DNA of 64,000 nucleotides from Planctomycetaceae bacterium (GTDB lineage: Bacteria; Planctomycetota; Planctomycetia; Pirellulales; Pirellulaceae). The translations under genes and the position numbers were made by a program. The notes under the pieces are model-generated. The model made no database searches. It saw only the letters and a program-made list of their open reading frames with translations, and was not told the origin of the DNA. The stretch lies in contig JAEUIQ010000066.1 of assembly GCA_016794985.1 (NCBI GenBank), positions 1 to 64,000 of the forward strand, read 5' to 3'. Positions 35,911 to 44,055 of the stretch are shown here, piece after piece (the stretch's first letter is position 1; each line of letters opens with the position of its first letter).

Positions 35911-36571
35911 AGCGGGTGTTGAACTGCGCCGATCGCGCCGACTTGCCATTGCTGCGGCTTTTGTTCTCGTCGGCGATCTGTTTTTTTGCTGCGGGTGACC
36001 GAGAACCTTTTCGATGCGCTCGTTACTACTCTTGTTGGTGCCGTTACCACGCTTGCGAAGACCTTCTCGCGTGTTGACGTTTTGACAATTGTCGCCTCTC
36101 GCGATTGTCGGAGCGGTGACGATGGCGCGACGTGCTGGGAACACCAATTCGCCCTGAACGACTCGAATCAATAACGCGAGAATTCGAAGGTTGGTGCCAG
36201 CCATCTACGAAGGATCTACAAAAGTTCACCGGCTGGATCGTGCCCCCTAGTTCATCAGGAACGGTGGCCGCTCCTGGTAAGAAGTGGCTTTGATCGGGTC
36301 GCCATCGTTGGCATGTCCGGCGACATCGGCGACGAAGGCCGACTCGGATACTTGGGTGCGATCGCAGCAACCGACCTAGAAACGGCCGGTTTCGTTTCGG
36401 AGTGGATCGAGGGACCTGTGGACTTGGCGGTCCCAGAAATCGACGGTGGACGAGGCTGCGGTCGATGGAGTGCCAGGAACTTGTGTGTTGGTCAGGTTGC
36501 GATTGGGTCGGCCGTAAGTGTAGGCGGTTTAGTCTTTTTGACGGCCATCGGAATCGGTCGCAGCGATCAAA
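35911..36571. other. convergent gene-free region with possible gene remnant
   Basis: About 660 bases between two convergent genes. The first part holds a candidate terminator. From about 36548 down to 36240 on the minus strand, protein-like segments in two frames are broken by a frame change and a TAG: an 18-residue stretch starting MAVKKTKPP, then YTYGRPNRNLTNTQVPG, then VADVAGHANDGDPIKATSY ending at a TAG. A 91-residue frame on the opposite strand (36313-36588) covers the same bases. I cannot say which, if either, was ever translated. Confidence 0.4.
35931..35987 (+). terminator. candidate Rho-independent terminator
   Basis: GATCGCGCCGAC (35931-35942) pairs with GTCGGCGATC (35969-35978) with a two-base bulge, separated by a 26-base loop. 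TGTTTTTTT follows at 35979-35987. It lies 20 bases after the stop codon of the nucleotide kinase gene on the same strand. The loop is long for a classic terminator, so the call is moderate. Confidence 0.5.
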
Positions 36572-36955
36572 CTACACCGCCGCCTTGAGCTTTTGCGAAA
36601 CTTTTCGATGGATGTAATGCGAAACCGCTGCGACATTTTCCAATTCTTCAATGTCGTCATGATCGATCGAAATTCCGAAATCAGTTTCAAGGCGCATCAA
36701 CAACTCGATTGTGCCCATCGAATCACCGATCTCATTCAATCGCGAGCTTCCTCTGATCAACTTTCGATCGTAAGAAAATGTGGCCGACATCGCGGTCCGC
36801 AAAAAGGACTCGATTGCTTGGATCCGCGTCATAGATTGGGCGCAGTGCGGACAAACGAACGTCTCCGCTGCCAAGGGATAACTGAAGTTCTTGCCACAAT
36901 GATCGCACTGGATATTTAGCGACACGTCGCCCAATGAATGGTTCGCGTGGTTCAT
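36572..36955 (-). CDS. acyl carrier protein with N-terminal zinc ribbon
   Basis: A 127-residue protein from the ATG at 36955, chosen because AGGAG lies eight bases upstream; a longer frame to 37069 has no such site. Residues 15-40 form a C4 zinc ribbon (Cys17, Cys20, Cys35, Cys38). Residues 45-125 are a phosphopantetheine-binding acyl carrier domain with the attachment serine in GDSMGT (Ser79) and the following helix LLMRLETDFGISI. Standalone acyl carriers tether intermediates for fatty-acid, polyketide or lipid modification. A zinc ribbon on one is uncommon and probably docks a partner. No ketosynthase or acyl-transferase gene is nearby. Upstream, divergent, is a sulfatase gene. Confidence 0.8.
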   Translation of the reverse strand: MNHANHSLGDVSLNIQCDHCGKNFSYPLAAETFVCPHCAQSMTRIQAIESFLRTAMSATFSYDRKLIRGSSRLNEIGDSMGTIELLMRLETDFGISIDHDDIEELENVAAVSHYIHRKVSQKLKAAV

Positions 36956-37193
36956 CACGAGTTCTCCTGGTATTTTCCCAAACGGGACCCAACCGTATCG
37001 ATCCTGCTCCGATGTCGACCACCCGAACAATTCCGTGTAGGGCCTTAGAATAACGATTCTGCCGATCAACGGAAGAGCAAATCGGCCCAGATCACCAAGG
37101 CGGGGCGATTTCCGAGCTCAGAAATAGAATAGTCGTTGCAAATGGCCTTCGAGGGCAGAACGAGCGGAAGTATACTGTGCGATTTCCGCGGCG

Positions 37194-39578
37194 ATGTTTC
37201 GGTTCCATCGTCGGGAAGAATCTATTGAATTGAAGTTTATGTTGCGGCGAACAAAAACGTGGCCTTTGCTGACCCTGCTAGGGTTGGTGCTCGTTGGTTT
37301 GGCGGCCTATTTTTGCCGCGACTCGATCTACGATTTAAGCGATCCGGTTGACCACCGCCCAACCTACATATTGGTCGTGTTGGACGATCTCGATTGGGAC
37401 CTGGTTCAGCAGGATTGGTCAAACGACACTACCACGGCTCCGCGTTTTCCGGTGTTGCAGCAACTGGCCAAACAGGGAATGGTCTTTTCAAACTTTCACG
37501 CAACCACGCCCGTTTGCGGACCAGGTCGGGCATCGATTCTTTCGGGTCAGTTTGCTCATCGGCATGGCGCGCGGGTGAATCGTCCGGGGCACCCCACATC
37601 CCATGGGTTTGCCGGAGGCTTCAACGAGTATGGTCGGAATCGTGATTTCTCACGTCATTTCCAAAAGGGCAACTATGAGACCTGCTTCGTTGGAAAATAC
37701 GTCCACGATGGCTTTCAACCTAATCGAGAGCTGGGGATCGGTTGGCCGGACCTTATGCCGAGTGGCTGGAGTCGGTTTCATGCCGTTATGGGCGCCAACT
37801 ACAACAATTTCTTTGTGGTCGATTCGGCCACCAACCAAACCAGAAAAGTTCAAGATCAATATCGCATCGATTACGAGTCGGCGCAAGTGATTGCCATGCT
37901 GGATGGACAGAAAGAATCACGTCAGGCCCAATTGGTTTGCTGGTTCGTTTTGGCACCCCACGATGCAGAAGACTTGACCCCGGCGAATCCACCTCGTTAT
38001 GCGGGTGAATTTCTCGATGAAACGCCCCCATCGTTCTCTCGACACCCGGGCTCGACCGGGCTCAAACTGCCCGCGACACTCAACGCCCTTCCTAGCCAAT
38101 TGTCGCAAGAACAACGTGCCATCATCGAGGAGAAGTGGCGTGAACGCTTGCGAACCATCAAGGCCTTCGACGAAAACCTAGGACGCATCCGCCAGTACTT
38201 GTCGGAAACAGATCGACTCAAAAACACCGTGTTTGTAATTACCTCAGACCACGGCTATCGCTTGGGAGACCACGGACATATGGGCAAACGATTGCCGTAC
38301 GATCGTGTCACCAAAGTCCCGTTACTGATATCGGGAAAAAACATCCCGGCCGGACGCAGCGACTTCTTGCTCGGCAATATCGATCTTGCCCCGACGCTGA
38401 TTGATCTTGCATTGGGGCCAAACTCCATTCCCAACTCTGAATTCGACGGTAAGTCCTTCGCACCCTTATTATCGCAACCGAACATTGTTCCGTTTCAACG
38501 ACACGAGCTATTGCTGGAATGCTGGGAGGCCGAAAATGTTTGGGGCACCCGCGTTCCCGGAGTTTGGACGATCCTCAGAGGCCAAAATTACAGTTATACG
38601 GAGTGGGCAGACGGCGATCGGGAATATTATCAACTAGATTCTGATCCCGAACAATTGGACAATCGTATCGATTCACTTAGCTCCGAACAAACCGCGACCC
38701 TCAAACGACGACTTGCCGAACTGCGGCATTCGACCGAACGAAAGCCAATCATCACGGCCTCCACCGACTCGTGGACCAAACTAGCCGCTTTCCCGCAAAA
38801 TCTTAGCTACACGCCGCTCGAGTTGTCGGGATACGTCGATGCCGAGCTTGGCGTCGAATCGGTAACCCTCCAAGTGCATGACGAGGTTGCCAATCAATTC
38901 TGGAATGGCACAGAATGGCAGGATTCCACAGCGTCACTGTCGGCTGAATTGAAGAACCCGGATGGCCTCGTTAGCCTTTGGCGATTTCCCTTGCGTATTT
39001 CGCAACCCAAGCTACAAAACCCGACCTTGCCTTCCGAACCGATAGGCTCCGCCCCCGTCGAGCGAAAGATCTCATTAGTTGTATCTGCCACGAATAAAAG
39101 CGGAGTCAATGAAAACAGAACCATCGAGCCACCGATGACTTTGCGATTGAGTGACCCCGAAACATGGATCTTGCCGTTGGGAAAGCCGGACCCAGCGGCA
39201 ACCACCTTCGCCTTGAGCGGGTTTGCGCACGGCCCGCTCCCAGTTCGCCTCGTACGAATCACCATCCAGAACAAGAGCGACAATACTTACTGGAACGGAC
39301 AAGCGTGGGTGCCAGACTATGTGCATATGGAAGCGCAGGTGGAACCAATCGCCACGGGTGGGGCGAAATGGGATTTCACTTATCGAGGCGAGCTACACGA
39401 TCGTTTGTATTTTAGCGCCCGAGCCCTGGATTCCGAGTTTCATTTTGATAGAACCCCAGCCTACTTTGAGTATCGTTTGAAAGAAGGTGTCTTGAATGCG
39501 GTCGTGAATAACGCGTTCCAACCGGATTGGGTGCCACAGACGCTAGCAGCGCCAAATTCAGACTCTGGTTCCAATTGA
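37194..39578 (+). CDS. membrane-anchored sulfatase with duplicated C-terminal domain
   Basis: A 794-residue sulfatase. The formylglycine motif is C108-G-P-G-R inside TTPVCGPGR. Other conserved parts are ILVVLDDLDWD at the metal site and ITSDHGYRLGDHG. The N terminus has a single hydrophobic helix (about 24-40 from this start) that likely anchors it in a membrane rather than being cleaved. ATG 37239 is an alternative start close to that helix. After about residue 540 come two related beta-rich domains, each with a WNGxxW motif (near 568 and 698), joined by a linker. These probably bind carbohydrate or other envelope material. Known family members desulfate polysaccharides or glycosaminoglycans; the substrate here is unknown. 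No partner maturase is visible. Confidence 0.88.
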   Translation: MFRFHRREESIELKFMLRRTKTWPLLTLLGLVLVGLAAYFCRDSIYDLSDPVDHRPTYILVVLDDLDWDLVQQDWSNDTTTAPRFPVLQQLAKQGMVFSNFHATTPVCGPGRASILSGQFAHRHGARVNRPGHPTSHGFAGGFNEYGRNRDFSRHFQKGNYETCFVGKYVHDGFQPNRELGIGWPDLMPSGWSRFHAVMGANYNNFFVVDSATNQTRKVQDQYRIDYESAQVIAMLDGQKESRQAQLVCWFVLAPHDAEDLTPANPPRYAGEFLDETPPSFSRHPGSTGLKLPATLNALPSQLSQEQRAIIEEKWRERLRTIKAFDENLGRIRQYLSETDRLKNTVFVITSDHGYRLGDHGHMGKRLPYDRVTKVPLLISGKNIPAGRSDFLLGNIDLAPTLIDLALGPNSIPNSEFDGKSFAPLLSQPNIVPFQRHELLLECWEAENVWGTRVPGVWTILRGQNYSYTEWADGDREYYQLDSDPEQLDNRIDSLSSEQTATLKRRLAELRHSTERKPIITASTDSWTKLAAFPQNLSYTPLELSGYVDAELGVESVTLQVHDEVANQFWNGTEWQDSTASLSAELKNPDGLVSLWRFPLRISQPKLQNPTLPSEPIGSAPVERKISLVVSATNKSGVNENRTIEPPMTLRLSDPETWILPLGKPDPAATTFALSGFAHGPLPVRLVRITIQNKSDNTYWNGQAWVPDYVHMEAQVEPIATGGAKWDFTYRGELHDRLYFSARALDSEFHFDRTPAYFEYRLKEGVLNAVVNNAFQPDWVPQTLAAPNSDSGSN

Positions 39579-39687
39579 CGTTTCGCCTTGAATTTTGACA
39601 ATTCTGACTCGAATGACCACTCAAGGAAGAGTGGCCAGACCATCAGATTTTTTCGATCTGAAGCTATTGGCAAGGAGGCCATCTGCA

Positions 39688-41220
39688 ATGCCGAATGTAG
39701 AGCTATCTCGTCTTGGTATCAGCCTACAAGGAATTCTCTCGGAAGCGTCATTCGTCGGTGCTGATGATTTCTTCGTCCGTTCGTGTTGTGGAAATGCCGC
39801 CGAGTGTCGACCGGGCGATCTGTTTGTGGCATTAGTCGGCTCCGACGACGATGGCCACCTTCATATCGAGCAGGCAATTTCGGCAGGCGCAAGCATGCTC
39901 TTGGTCGAACGATTGGTTGCGACCGATCTTCCACAATGCTTGGTACCGGATACTCGCCGAGCTTATGCGCTGGTTTGCCAGGCCCTTGCTGGCGGTCCGT
40001 GCGACTACATGAAGACGATTGGAATCACGGGCAGTCACGGCAAGACTAGCATTGCCGCCCTATTGGAGAGCATTCTGGCAGCTTCAGGGAAACGAGTTGG
40101 CGCGATTCAATCGCTGGGCGCCACCATCGGCGGCCGTACTATGACGCGTGACCCGTTGGCTTGGACAGCCCCGCAGTTATCCTTCTTGCTTGCTCGACAA
40201 GTCATCGAAGAATGCTCCCACGCGATCGTTGAACTTCCCAGCCAATGTCTGGCGAGTTACCAAGCGACCGGTGTTCAATTGGATGTCGCCATCCTCTGCA
40301 ACGTGCGCCGTCAGCACTTGAACCTCCACGGCAACTTGACCAACTACCGAAGAGTCAAAACGCGCATCTTCGATCATTTAAAGTCCGGTGGTGTAGCGGT
40401 GGTTAATGCAGATGACCCTTTGTGTCACGAACTGCTGCCCACGCTCACAATACCGTGCTTGACGTACGGAGTGGTGCAAGAGGCAAATGTTCAAGGCAAG
40501 GTCTTAGAGCAGGCGTGGGGCGAACAAGTCATCATGATTACCGCTGGCAATGAGTCGATTGTGGTTCGAACCGCTCAAACCGGCCAACAATTCCTCGAAC
40601 ATTGCCTGGCCGCAGCGACTGCTGCGTTGGCGTTGGGACTGGGCTTGACCGATATCGCGCGAGGGCTGGAACAGTGCCATGTCGTCTCCGGACGCATGCA
40701 AACCGTCCAATGTGGCCAACCGTTTGGAGTCTTGGTCGACGCCGCAGACCAAGCCGATCAATTAGCAGTCCTATTCAAGACATCGCGCTACTCCGAATCA
40801 GGCCGCACCATTTGCGTTTGCACGCACCATGACGATCAAACCACTGAACAACGTTATCAACTTGGGAAAATTGCGGAGCGTGGCGCCAAGGTGGTTGTGA
40901 TAACCGGACGTCACACTTCCCTGGGCGAAGTTGACTACGAACCCATTCATCAGATATTAGACGGTTTCAAGCACCCAGGCCGTGTTCAAGTCATCCCTGA
41001 TAGAATTCGCGCGATTGAATGGGCGTTGTCTCAAGCTCGTCCCGGAGACACCGTATTGATTACCGGAGCGGGGCACCGCCCGGTGGTCACCGCGGGGGAA
41101 GATCGATGGGACGTGACCGACGCGGATGTCTGCCAAGCGTGGCTTTATGAACAAACAAAAGCGGGATCAACGGACGACGACTGGAATGACTCGATTTATT
41201 CGATAGAAGATTATCGCTGA
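39688..41220 (+). CDS. MurE-like Mur ligase lacking the DNPR motif
   Basis: A 510-residue Mur ligase. The start at 39688 is set by AAGGAGG at 39672-39678, which overrides longer frames from 39595. The ATP-binding loop TGSHGKT is at 114-120 (MurE normally has TGTNGKT). The central domain contains the substrate-site region LPSQCLASYQATG and NADDPL. In the C-terminal domain, the position of the DNPR diaminopimelate-binding motif of MurE reads ITGRHTSLGEVDYEP. It is therefore unlikely to add diaminopimelate in the usual way, and is perhaps a paralogue for another amino acid or another substrate. Planctomycetes possess peptidoglycan, so a Mur-type ligase is expected somewhere. Not part of an obvious dcw cluster. 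Confidence 0.82.
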   Translation: MPNVELSRLGISLQGILSEASFVGADDFFVRSCCGNAAECRPGDLFVALVGSDDDGHLHIEQAISAGASMLLVERLVATDLPQCLVPDTRRAYALVCQALAGGPCDYMKTIGITGSHGKTSIAALLESILAASGKRVGAIQSLGATIGGRTMTRDPLAWTAPQLSFLLARQVIEECSHAIVELPSQCLASYQATGVQLDVAILCNVRRQHLNLHGNLTNYRRVKTRIFDHLKSGGVAVVNADDPLCHELLPTLTIPCLTYGVVQEANVQGKVLEQAWGEQVIMITAGNESIVVRTAQTGQQFLEHCLAAATAALALGLGLTDIARGLEQCHVVSGRMQTVQCGQPFGVLVDAADQADQLAVLFKTSRYSESGRTICVCTHHDDQTTEQRYQLGKIAERGAKVVVITGRHTSLGEVDYEPIHQILDGFKHPGRVQVIPDRIRAIEWALSQARPGDTVLITGAGHRPVVTAGEDRWDVTDADVCQAWLYEQTKAGSTDDDWNDSIYSIEDYR

Positions 41221-41338
41221 GTCTCGCCAGCCATTCTGGCTTTGCGGAGCTTCGTCGGGAACCGACCTGCTTGCCTCTGCTGGCGTTGGTCGCCATAATG
41301 TCGGGCGACCAGGGAGCACTCGGTCAGGAATATTCTTC

Positions 41339-42406
41339 ATGTTTTCATGCATTTTTTTGGCAAAACTCGTCGGATGTGCATTGCTATGTATTGCCACCGA
41401 AGAGCGGGACCCTCGTGTTCCTCAAATGCTACTTCCCGCCATCCATAGTCAAGAAGTTCAGGACGCATTGGAACTCGAACCGGCCGATCGAGAATGGCTA
41501 GAATCGCAATTCCTTGAGTTGGATGGTGTTTGGTGGCGTGCCAGATTATTGCCCGAGACAGAGCGACAGCAGACAGTCGCTGAAGTCGAGTCCAAGTTAC
41601 TCGAACGCCTTTCGAAAAAACTGACGCCGAAACAAATCGAGCGTCTGCGACAACTCGTGGTGCAAGCTCAAGGCACGCGAGCCTTGTTGCGCACCGACAT
41701 CGCAGAAGTTTTAAAACTAAGTGCGGAGCAACGACAGCAACTGAGCGAGTTGGCAACCGCCACCGTAGAGATTCAACAACAAGTGGATGCTCAGCGAGCA
41801 GCGGGCGGTGACCTGTCAGAGCTACAAAAACAGTGGCAAGAGCAACAGCAAAAAGAACAACTCGAGTCGATTCGGTTGCTTGATACGACGCAGAAAAAGG
41901 CGTGGGCTCAAGTCGCGGGCGAATTGGTCGATCTGACGAAAGCTCAACGCATCTACCCGATGGCTCCCGAATTCGCGGAGTCGAGCAAATGGCTGGGCAA
42001 ATCGCCGGGCTTGATAAAGGACATGAAAGGCAAGGTGGTCGTCGTCCATTTCTACGCGTTCCAATGCATCAATTGCCAACGCAACTTTCATCACTACAAC
42101 ACCTGGCGAGATCAATGGGCGGGCGAAGACGTGGTAGTGGTTGGAATACAGACGCCTGAAACCCCAGCTGAGAGCAATATTGATTTGGTGCGTCAAGCCA
42201 TCGAAAAAGATCAATTTCGCTTCCCGGTCATCATGGACTCCGACCATGCCAATTGGAAGGCTTGGGGTAACACGATGTGGCCCACCGTCTACGTTATCGA
42301 CAAACGCGGCTATATTCGAATGTGGTGGCAAGGCGAACTGAACTGGCAAGGTGCAACCGGCGACCAACAGGTGACTAAAATTGTCGACCAACTATTAAAA
42401 GAATAA
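41339..42406 (+). CDS. exported TlpA-like thioredoxin-fold protein
   Basis: A 355-residue protein with an N-terminal hydrophobic signal segment. Residues about 50-200 are a coiled-coil-rich region with Gln/Glu runs (QEQQQKEQLES). The C-terminal ~150 residues are a thioredoxin/redoxin fold: the active-site dithiol C243-I-N-C246 in YAFQCINCQ, the cis-Pro region near WPTVYVID, and a TlpA-like layout. It probably exchanges disulfides in the periplasm. AGGAAT upstream is a plausible ribosome-binding site. It is followed after 10 bases by the glycosyltransferase gene and then nth (overlap), forming a three-gene operon of mixed function. Confidence 0.85.
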   Translation: MFSCIFLAKLVGCALLCIATEERDPRVPQMLLPAIHSQEVQDALELEPADREWLESQFLELDGVWWRARLLPETERQQTVAEVESKLLERLSKKLTPKQIERLRQLVVQAQGTRALLRTDIAEVLKLSAEQRQQLSELATATVEIQQQVDAQRAAGGDLSELQKQWQEQQQKEQLESIRLLDTTQKKAWAQVAGELVDLTKAQRIYPMAPEFAESSKWLGKSPGLIKDMKGKVVVVHFYAFQCINCQRNFHHYNTWRDQWAGEDVVVVGIQTPETPAESNIDLVRQAIEKDQFRFPVIMDSDHANWKAWGNTMWPTVYVIDKRGYIRMWWQGELNWQGATGDQQVTKIVDQLLKE

Positions 42407-42416
42407 CGGCAAAGGT

Positions 42417-43403
42417 ATGGACCCAGCGTTTTCGATTGTAATTCCCGTCTACAATGAGCAGGACAGTCTACGCCAATTATTCTCGGAAATTTACGCCGTT
42501 TCCATCGATCTAACGACAAACTGGGAAGTGATCTTCGTCGATGACGGATCCACCGACGATTCATGGTCTCGCATTGAGGAGTTGGCGAAAACGTACCCGC
42601 AGGTTTGCGGGGTTCAGTTCCGCCGCAACTTTGGAAAAGCGGCAGCGTTGACCGCCGGAGTTGAAGCCGCTCAGTTTCCGATCATTTTCACGATGGACGC
42701 GGATCTGCAAGACAATCCGGTTGAGATTCCAAGATTTTTGGCTCAATTAAATGAAGGCCAAGATGTGGTCAGCGGCTGGAAACAAGTCCGCAACGACCCC
42801 ATGGACAAGACCGTTCCCTCAAGAGTGTTCAATTTCTTGGTCGGCCGACTGACCGGGGTCAAGTTACGTGATCATAACTGCGGGTTCAAATGCTATCGTC
42901 GCGAAGTATTTGACGAAGTTCGGATCTACGGTGAACTGCATCGTTTCGTTCCAGTGTTGGCAGCCAGTTACGGATTTCGTATCGGTGAAATGAGTGTACA
43001 GCATCGCGCGCGCCAGCACGGTAAGAGCAAATACGGTTGGCGCCGCATTTACCGCGGACTACTGGACCTGCTGACGGTCGTCATGTTGACCAACTATCGA
43101 CAACGCCCCCAACATTTGATTGGATTGTTGGGAGGTATGAGCCTGATGGTGGGCATCGCTGGGTTGACGGCGATGGGAGGCTATTGGGTTATGCGTCAGA
43201 TTGGAGTTTTGGACCCGGAAGTGTGGAGTCCCTTGCATCAGAGGCCGATCGTTTTGTACGCCTTAGGGGCGTTGTTGCTGGGCGGCCAATTGATGTCGGT
43301 TGGGTTGTTGGCCGAATTATTGACCGCCCAAACGGCTGGACAAACAAGACACTTTTCGATTCGGCAAACAACTCCCAAACCCCAGCCCCCCGTTGCATCA
43401 TGA
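42417..43403 (+). CDS. family 2 glycosyltransferase (polyprenyl-phosphate type)
   Basis: A 328-residue membrane-associated glycosyltransferase of the DPM1/GtrB/ArnC type. The GT-A fold begins with FSIVIPVYNEQDSL, followed by VDDGSTDDSW and the DxD metal site MDADLQDNP. Residues 230-310 contain two membrane helices (HLIGLLGGMSLMVGIAGLTAMG and the segment around VLYALGALLLGGQLMS), read here in pieces. Such enzymes move sugar from a nucleotide donor to a lipid carrier such as undecaprenyl phosphate for envelope glycan synthesis. The stop codon overlaps the ATG of nth by 4 bases (ATGA), which indicates translational coupling. Confidence 0.9.
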   Translation: MDPAFSIVIPVYNEQDSLRQLFSEIYAVSIDLTTNWEVIFVDDGSTDDSWSRIEELAKTYPQVCGVQFRRNFGKAAALTAGVEAAQFPIIFTMDADLQDNPVEIPRFLAQLNEGQDVVSGWKQVRNDPMDKTVPSRVFNFLVGRLTGVKLRDHNCGFKCYRREVFDEVRIYGELHRFVPVLAASYGFRIGEMSVQHRARQHGKSKYGWRRIYRGLLDLLTVVMLTNYRQRPQHLIGLLGGMSLMVGIAGLTAMGGYWVMRQIGVLDPEVWSPLHQRPIVLYALGALLLGGQLMSVGLLAELLTAQTAGQTRHFSIRQTTPKPQPPVAS

Positions 43404-44041
43404 AGAAGAACGAACGGGCCGCGTTTGTCGAGCGGCGATTACAGGAGCTTTATCCGTCTCCGCCAATCCCGTTGAGGCATCGTGATCCTTACACGCTGTT
43501 GGTTGCGGTGCTGTTGAGCGCGCAGTGCACGGACGAACGAGTGAACCAAGTCACACCGGCTCTATTTCAATTGGCCGATAATCCCAAGGCGATGTCCGAA
43601 CGGTCCGTTGAAGAGGTGAACGCGATCGTGCGACCATGTGGCCTAGCGCCGCGGAAAGCGGCAGCGATTGTTGGACTGTCTAAGATTTTGGTTCAACAAC
43701 ACGGTTCACAAGTCCCCGCGAGTTGGGAGGCGTTGGAAGCTCTGCCCGGTGTTGGACACAAAACGGCCAGCGTCGTCATGGCCCAAGCCTTTGGTATCCC
43801 AGCTTTTCCGGTCGATACTCATATTCACCGCCTTGCAGCTCGTTGGGGTCTATCGAGTGGCAAGAGCGTCGAACAAACCGAAAAAGATCTAAAACGACTT
43901 TTCCCACAAAGCCGTTGGAATGAACTGCATCTGCAAATCATTTATTATGGCCGCGAACATTGCACTGCCCGAGGCTGCGATGGCACGCGCTGCGATATCT
44001 GCCGCACGTGCTACCCAAATCGCAAGCCACCAAAAAAGTAG
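43400..44041 (+). CDS. nth: endonuclease III
   Basis: A 213-residue base-excision-repair DNA glycosylase/AP lyase removing oxidised pyrimidines. The helix-hairpin-helix LPGVGHKTAS carries the catalytic Lys121, and Asp139 is in FPVDTHIHR. The C-terminal iron-sulfur loop has five cysteines (188, 193, 198, 201, 204). The E. coli spacing C-x6-C-x2-C-x5-C is not matched; here it is C-x4-C-x4-C-x2-C-x2-C, so the cluster, if present, uses a variant set. The start ATG at 43400 overlaps the glycosyltransferase stop. A long upstream extension in the same frame from 43037 is rejected, since it lies inside the glycosyltransferase gene. Confidence 0.93.
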   Translation: MKKNERAAFVERRLQELYPSPPIPLRHRDPYTLLVAVLLSAQCTDERVNQVTPALFQLADNPKAMSERSVEEVNAIVRPCGLAPRKAAAIVGLSKILVQQHGSQVPASWEALEALPGVGHKTASVVMAQAFGIPAFPVDTHIHRLAARWGLSSGKSVEQTEKDLKRLFPQSRWNELHLQIIYYGREHCTARGCDGTRCDICRTCYPNRKPPKK

Positions 44042-44055
44042 TCGGAAACCAAGGA

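Noticed and set aside
36313..36588. 91-residue rightward frame with a hydrophobic tail
   Set aside because: It is antisense to other protein-like segments, has no ribosome-binding site, and matches nothing I know. Kept only as part of the remnant discussion.
43037..43399. N-terminal extension of endonuclease III
   Set aside because: It lies inside the glycosyltransferase gene in another frame; the ATG at 43400 gives normal length and a coupled start.
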